64,000 nucleotides of DNA, taken from Syngnathus acus. Lineage: Eukaryota > Chordata > Actinopteri > Syngnathiformes > Syngnathidae. Location: assembly GCF_901709675.1 (NCBI RefSeq), contig NC_051099.1:5518001-5582000 (forward strand), given 5' to 3'. The number at the start of each line of letters is the position of its first letter. Positions within the stretch are counted from its first letter, which is position 1. The notes beneath the pieces are model-generated. The model saw only the letters and a program-made list of their open reading frames with translations. It ran no database searches and was not told the origin of the DNA. This document shows positions 60,701 to 64,000 of this stretch, piece after piece. A program made the position numbers and the translations under genes.

Positions 60701-63621
60701 ACGAGTGTAGCGAGTTTGTTTTTCATATGAAAGTGGCTTGTTTGCCTCGGGGAGGATATGCTCCACGTAAATCTTGAACAACCAGCACAAGTGAGTCGAC
60801 TCATTCAAAGAGAAGGCGTGCCCGGAGCAGCGGCACAGATGAAGAGCTTCGGGTGAGCCGGACACCATTTTAATTCATCGTCAGCCGTGTGCGTCTTTTA
60901 AAGTCAACCTTGACGAAAACACAAAGAGGGGAAAATGGGTCCGCTGGGTCGCCAGTGCGCTGGCAGACAGATTCCAGCTTGGGGGCAGCGCTGTCTAATT
61001 TGTTTGATCCTGTTGTCAAGTGCGTCGGGACTGGCAGATGTTTGGGATCATCAGTAGCCCCTTTTTGCACAGCCTTGGTGGAACGCTGGCAGAGAAGAGC
61101 CGGTTACTTTCAGACAGCTGCCACAAATTCCCACAATAATGGCAGCAAATTCATGCAAACGCCACTAATGAAGTCCTGAGTCCAGAATCGAATCCTAATT
61201 ACGCCGCTAATGATGATTTCAAACTGGCACTTTTACACCTCCGCAAGACTTAAGTGGCTGGCGAGACGATGGGGGCACAACTCCCGAGAGCTTTTAAAAC
61301 GAAGGGGAAATGTAAAGCAGTCCAATAAGTAAGACCCGGGAGACAGAAGAGAAGGGAGGCGACCACGGCGGCGGCGGAGGGAAACTCAGTTATTGGACGC
61401 CAGTAAACAAGCCGAGAGCCTTTGGCTGGTGGCGAGAGGGAAAAGCCTAATGGTTGTGTTTTCTCACCCCTGCGAAGTCGGGGCCATTCGGCGACACCCC
61501 GCGAGCAATAGCCCAGGCATTCTGTTGGCCCGTTAACGTTGTTAGTGTCAGCCGGTGTTGCGGTGCTCTCCATCACGCGGGGGTCACAATAGGCTGCAAT
61601 CCGACGTATTAGAGGGGCCAAGCCGCATTTGTTCTGGAGGCGCCCGTTGCACTTTATCATTGAGTTACATGGGGTTGCCTTGCTATTGTGGCTCCTATGC
61701 AACAAATGGCCAGTATAGAGGAGAGAAAACAAAACAAAAAAACAGGTCACGACAGTGTCTGTCCTGCTGAAAGTGTCGACTCATTTTTGTTTACCAAATT
61801 CACTTAATTTGAGTTTTTTTTAGAGTGTCTTTGTTGGTTCGTAATTAGGGCCACTGGCGGCGCTAGGATTTTTTTTTTTTTTACTTCGCGGCGGGCATAG
61901 GGAACCCGAGGATATCTCAGGGGGTCCTAAAAACATTTTTTTTTTTTTTTTTACAAACCCCAAAAACTTTTCAAAAATGCTGATGATGATTAATTATATG
62001 CTCCCTATGAGGGATGGGTCGGAATGTGGATACAAATTCACAGACAAATTGGCAAATACCCAAAAGTCTATTATTAAAATACTCAAAAGTCAATTATCTG
62101 GCCTGGCACCCGTGGGGGTTAAACCATATTTCAGGAAGGGGGGTGGTGGGGGGTTATTGCCTCCACTGCAAGACCCTCTAGCATCACCAGTAATTAGAGC
62201 CCAACCAATTAATTGCCCTGCCAATACTGGCAGTTTTTTTTTTAAACACTCATTTTAATTTTATTCCATTTACAATTTTTTTTTTCACTTTTACTTTGTT
62301 ATTTTGTTACTTTTCAATCACTATCACAACCTTGGGATGGATATTTCAACTCTCGCACACACAGCGGGAACCCTGAAGTCCGGCCGTTGTTTTGCAAACA
62401 ACTCTTTATATCGTCCTATGTGAAGGCTTTAGGAATCTTTGTTTGTTTTGGAAATAATGTGATATGTTGTGTTCGTGGGGGGGGGACTACAGGTGGTCTA
62501 ATCTAATGCATTTATGCATCCCGAGATAGATGCTAATGTTGCTAGACTTTGTTTTTGTTGCCAAATGTAGCTTTTACATAAGCTACATTGCTGTTTTGCT
62601 CACTATGACGTGTGGGTGGATAAAGCATGCTACCAAATTAGGACCTAGTTAGGGACTGCTACATATTATAATATTGCTACTATGATAAAAACTTGACGGG
62701 GGCAGATTGAGAATGGGTACAAAATGTAAAATCGACTGCATCCCATCAAATGGTCTTATTGGAGATTTGCACACCCCTAACAGTAGACACCGTTGTTTCT
62801 TTTCTTTCACGTTACATTCCCTGAACGCAGCAATATGGAAATACGGAAACCAGCTCGCTACACAGGCAACACGTTTCCCCGCGCTTCTCATTAGCACGAC
62901 TCGTGGCGTTGTAAACAAAACCTATTCAGTCGGTGTCCGTCAGGCATCGAGCGTCTATCACAACCGAGAAAAAAAACAACAAAAAGAAAAGCCTTGCACA
63001 ATTCTCTAGGACAATAGACGGCAAATTATTCATCTATGGAAGGTGAGATTGAAGTCATTTAGCACGGAAGAGCGAGCACATTAGAGCGTAATGCCATGCT
63101 TGAGGAGAGAGGGGGCGGCGGCGGCGGCTGAGGGGTCTTGACGTTATTGTTTCCAACAGTGCCATAATGCGCTCTGATAATGTGGCAATGACGATGAAGG
63201 AAGAACAACAGGAAGAAATCAAGCTTCTTAAGCGATTGACCTACTTTGGACGGATGCACAAGCGGATCCGACTTGTACGTGGCAATACTGAGAAATGCCC
63301 TTTTGCTCAATGACCTGACAACGGTGATTAGTGATCAGGGTTGCAAATATGCAAAATCGTGGGAATTTAGGAGTGTCTCGCTAGTAACCCACAGCAACGG
63401 CCATCATTCACACAAAAAGAATAATTTTGTTTGTGTCTGCGGGCGTACCGTAGACGTAGAGGATGTAGTCGTCGTACGACTCCCCCAACGAGTTGGCCGC
63501 CACGCAGCGGTATGTTCCGTTGTAGGACTTGTTGAGGTTTTCGATGTAAAGGTCTGCGCCGGTGATGACGGCGTGGGACGGCACATCATCGTCCACCTTC
63601 ACCCAGTTGACTCGTTGTGGC
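48749..63621 (-). CDS. cadm1: Cell adhesion molecule 1 (SynCAM1/nectin-like 2), 3' part
   Basis: Five minus-strand exons, all in compatible phase: 63621-63449 (third Ig domain end: [12 protein letters not shown], then NGTYRC and DYILYVY), 59797-59714 (Thr/Pro stalk, [15 protein letters not shown]), 56576-56544 (33-nt optional stalk exon, [11 protein letters not shown]), 50129-50001 (DSRAGEG, then membrane segment [21 protein letters not shown] and RYFARHK), 48867-48749 ([20 protein letters not shown], ending KKEYYI). The protein mediates homophilic and nectin-type adhesion at synapses and epithelia. The tail keeps the protein 4.1-binding juxtamembrane motif and a PDZ-binding C-terminus (EYYI; human EYFI). 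The 5' exons lie beyond 64000. Human has a further optional exon reading GLTQLPNS; I did not find it. I cannot tell cadm1a from cadm1b. Confidence 0.96.
49464..49792. mobile_element. hAT (Charlie-like) MITE in a cadm1 intron
   Basis: A 329-bp element has 16-bp inverted ends, CACAGGTGTCAAACTC and CAGGGGTGTCAAACTC (two mismatches), and subterminal GGCCCG/GCGGCCCGC blocks. It is flanked by a perfect 8-bp duplication, ccttacaa, at 49456-49463 and 49793-49800. The ends match the very common vertebrate hAT 'CAGGGGTGTCAAACTC' family. No transposase is present. Confidence 0.92.
50130..56543 (-). other. cadm1: cadm1 intron between the optional stalk exon and the transmembrane exon
   Basis: A 6.4-kb intron. 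Much of it has no repeat signature and looks unlike neutral AT-rich DNA, with several homeodomain-type ATTA clusters (for example 52190-52225). No further coding exon was recognised, although human CADM1 has one more optional exon in the equivalent place. Confidence 0.5.
56654..56693. repeat. (GGAA)n purine repeat
   Basis: Imperfect GAAG/GGAG units, about 80 bases right of the 33-nt cadm1 exon, that is, within its upstream intron near the acceptor. Confidence 0.85.
58097..58190. repeat. 49-bp tandem duplication
   Basis: Two units begin gtgcaaaaacaat and continue attttga(c/t)atttgccaatg. The second starts at 58146, a period of 49 bases, with few mismatches. Confidence 0.8.
60239..60470 (+). 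repeat. Copy 3 of the GC-ended repeat family, decayed
   Basis: It shares gatatctc(c)ggggt, ttcgaaaaagtctgataatt, attatctggcacctgggggg and a terminal G/C-rich block with the copy at 61851-62190, in the same orientation and order. Confidence 0.5.
61851..62190 (+). mobile_element. Copy 4 of the GC-ended family: a probable MITE with inverted ends
   Basis: The left end ccactggcggcgctag and the right end ctagcatcaccag form an imperfect inverted repeat. The flanks taattagg (61842-61849) and taattaga (62191-62198) look like an 8-bp target duplication with one mismatch. The body (gaggatatctcaggggg, cttttcaaaaatgctgat) matches the copy at 12404-12585. No coding frame exists. Confidence 0.6.
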
Positions 63622-64000
63622 CTGGAAAGAAAGAAAAAAAATGGTGACGAAATGTCAAAATGTTCTGCTTGGCGGAGTCGGCTCACACTTGCAAATGTTT
63701 CTTCAAAACGGCACACTTGAGTCCAGATGAAATAGAATGTATTTCGAGTCTGGAATGGATTCATTCAATTTATATAATTTCCTATGGGAGGAAAATATTC
63801 TAAATGCAAATGTACAGGATAAAATGTCCTACATGGCGGTAATTAAGACTGGGAAACATACATGGAGGAGAAGAAATTGTATAGCTGAGGGTCAGAGTGC
63901 AAGTTTGGCGACACCTGTGATCAGGAAATATAATTTGTTGTTTGGTTAAGAGATCATGTCTTGAGACAAACGTAAGTCTAATAACCAAGCAATAAACAAC
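63622..64000 (-). other. cadm1: cadm1 intron upstream of the third Ig-domain exon
   Basis: A TTTCTTTCTTTCCAG acceptor tract adjoins the exon at 63621. The rest is ordinary AT-rich intron running off the window. Confidence 0.6.

Larger units (their letters stand above)
59798..63448 (-). other. cadm1: cadm1 intron between the third Ig domain and the stalk exon
   Basis: A 3.6-kb intron. It carries two copies of the GC-ended repeat family and no recognised exon. Confidence 0.5.

Overview
The window is vertebrate nuclear DNA, most likely from a teleost fish. Genes are split into short exons by GT-AG introns, coding exons are GC-rich against an AT-rich background, microsatellites and small DNA-transposon relics are frequent, and the proteins are close relatives of human genes. 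I cannot name the species. Exon boundaries were set by hand from splice sites, reading phase and recalled family sequences; in every complete model the exon lengths sum to a whole number of codons.

Layout, left to right. A first coding exon of a TLC-domain (TLCD3/FAM57) gene runs leftwards off the window (1390-1511, minus). A precise hAT-type MITE sits at 2568-3123. A small three-exon gene encodes a mucin-like membrane protein (4069-5118, plus). usp2, short USP2-45-like form, 12 exons, lies at 6122-10065 (minus). tecta, alpha-tectorin, 23 coding exons and 2188 aa, lies at 12198-21226 (minus). tbcel, 7 coding exons, lies at 24821-27632 (minus). plekhb1, 6 exons, lies at 30362-31593 (plus). sc5d, 4 exons, lies at 32179-33436 (minus). 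A two-exon gene for a coiled-coil plus very acidic protein of 935 aa lies at 34771-37728 (plus) and I cannot assign it to a family. About 11 kb of non-coding DNA follows, and then the 3' part of cadm1 (48749-63621, minus), which continues off the right end.

These are unrelated housekeeping and tissue genes sharing a neighbourhood, not an operon or pathway: a deubiquitinase, a tectorial-membrane matrix protein, a tubulin cofactor-like protein, a PH-domain membrane protein, a sterol desaturase and a synaptic/epithelial adhesion molecule. usp2, tecta, tbcel, sc5d and cadm1 all map to human 11q23, so the block is an ancient syntenic segment with plekhb1 (human 11q13) and two genes I do not recognise placed within it.

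The most unusual object is the acidic coiled-coil gene, whose first exon encodes two diverged tandem copies of a 68-residue Trp-containing unit. Other points worth checking are the mucin-like mini-gene, a GC-AG intron in tecta, a 36-nt G tract just after the cadm1 stop codon, an alternative 33-nt cadm1 stalk exon, a family of related non-autonomous elements in four places, two hAT MITEs with perfect 8-bp duplications, and two decayed Tc1-like relics.
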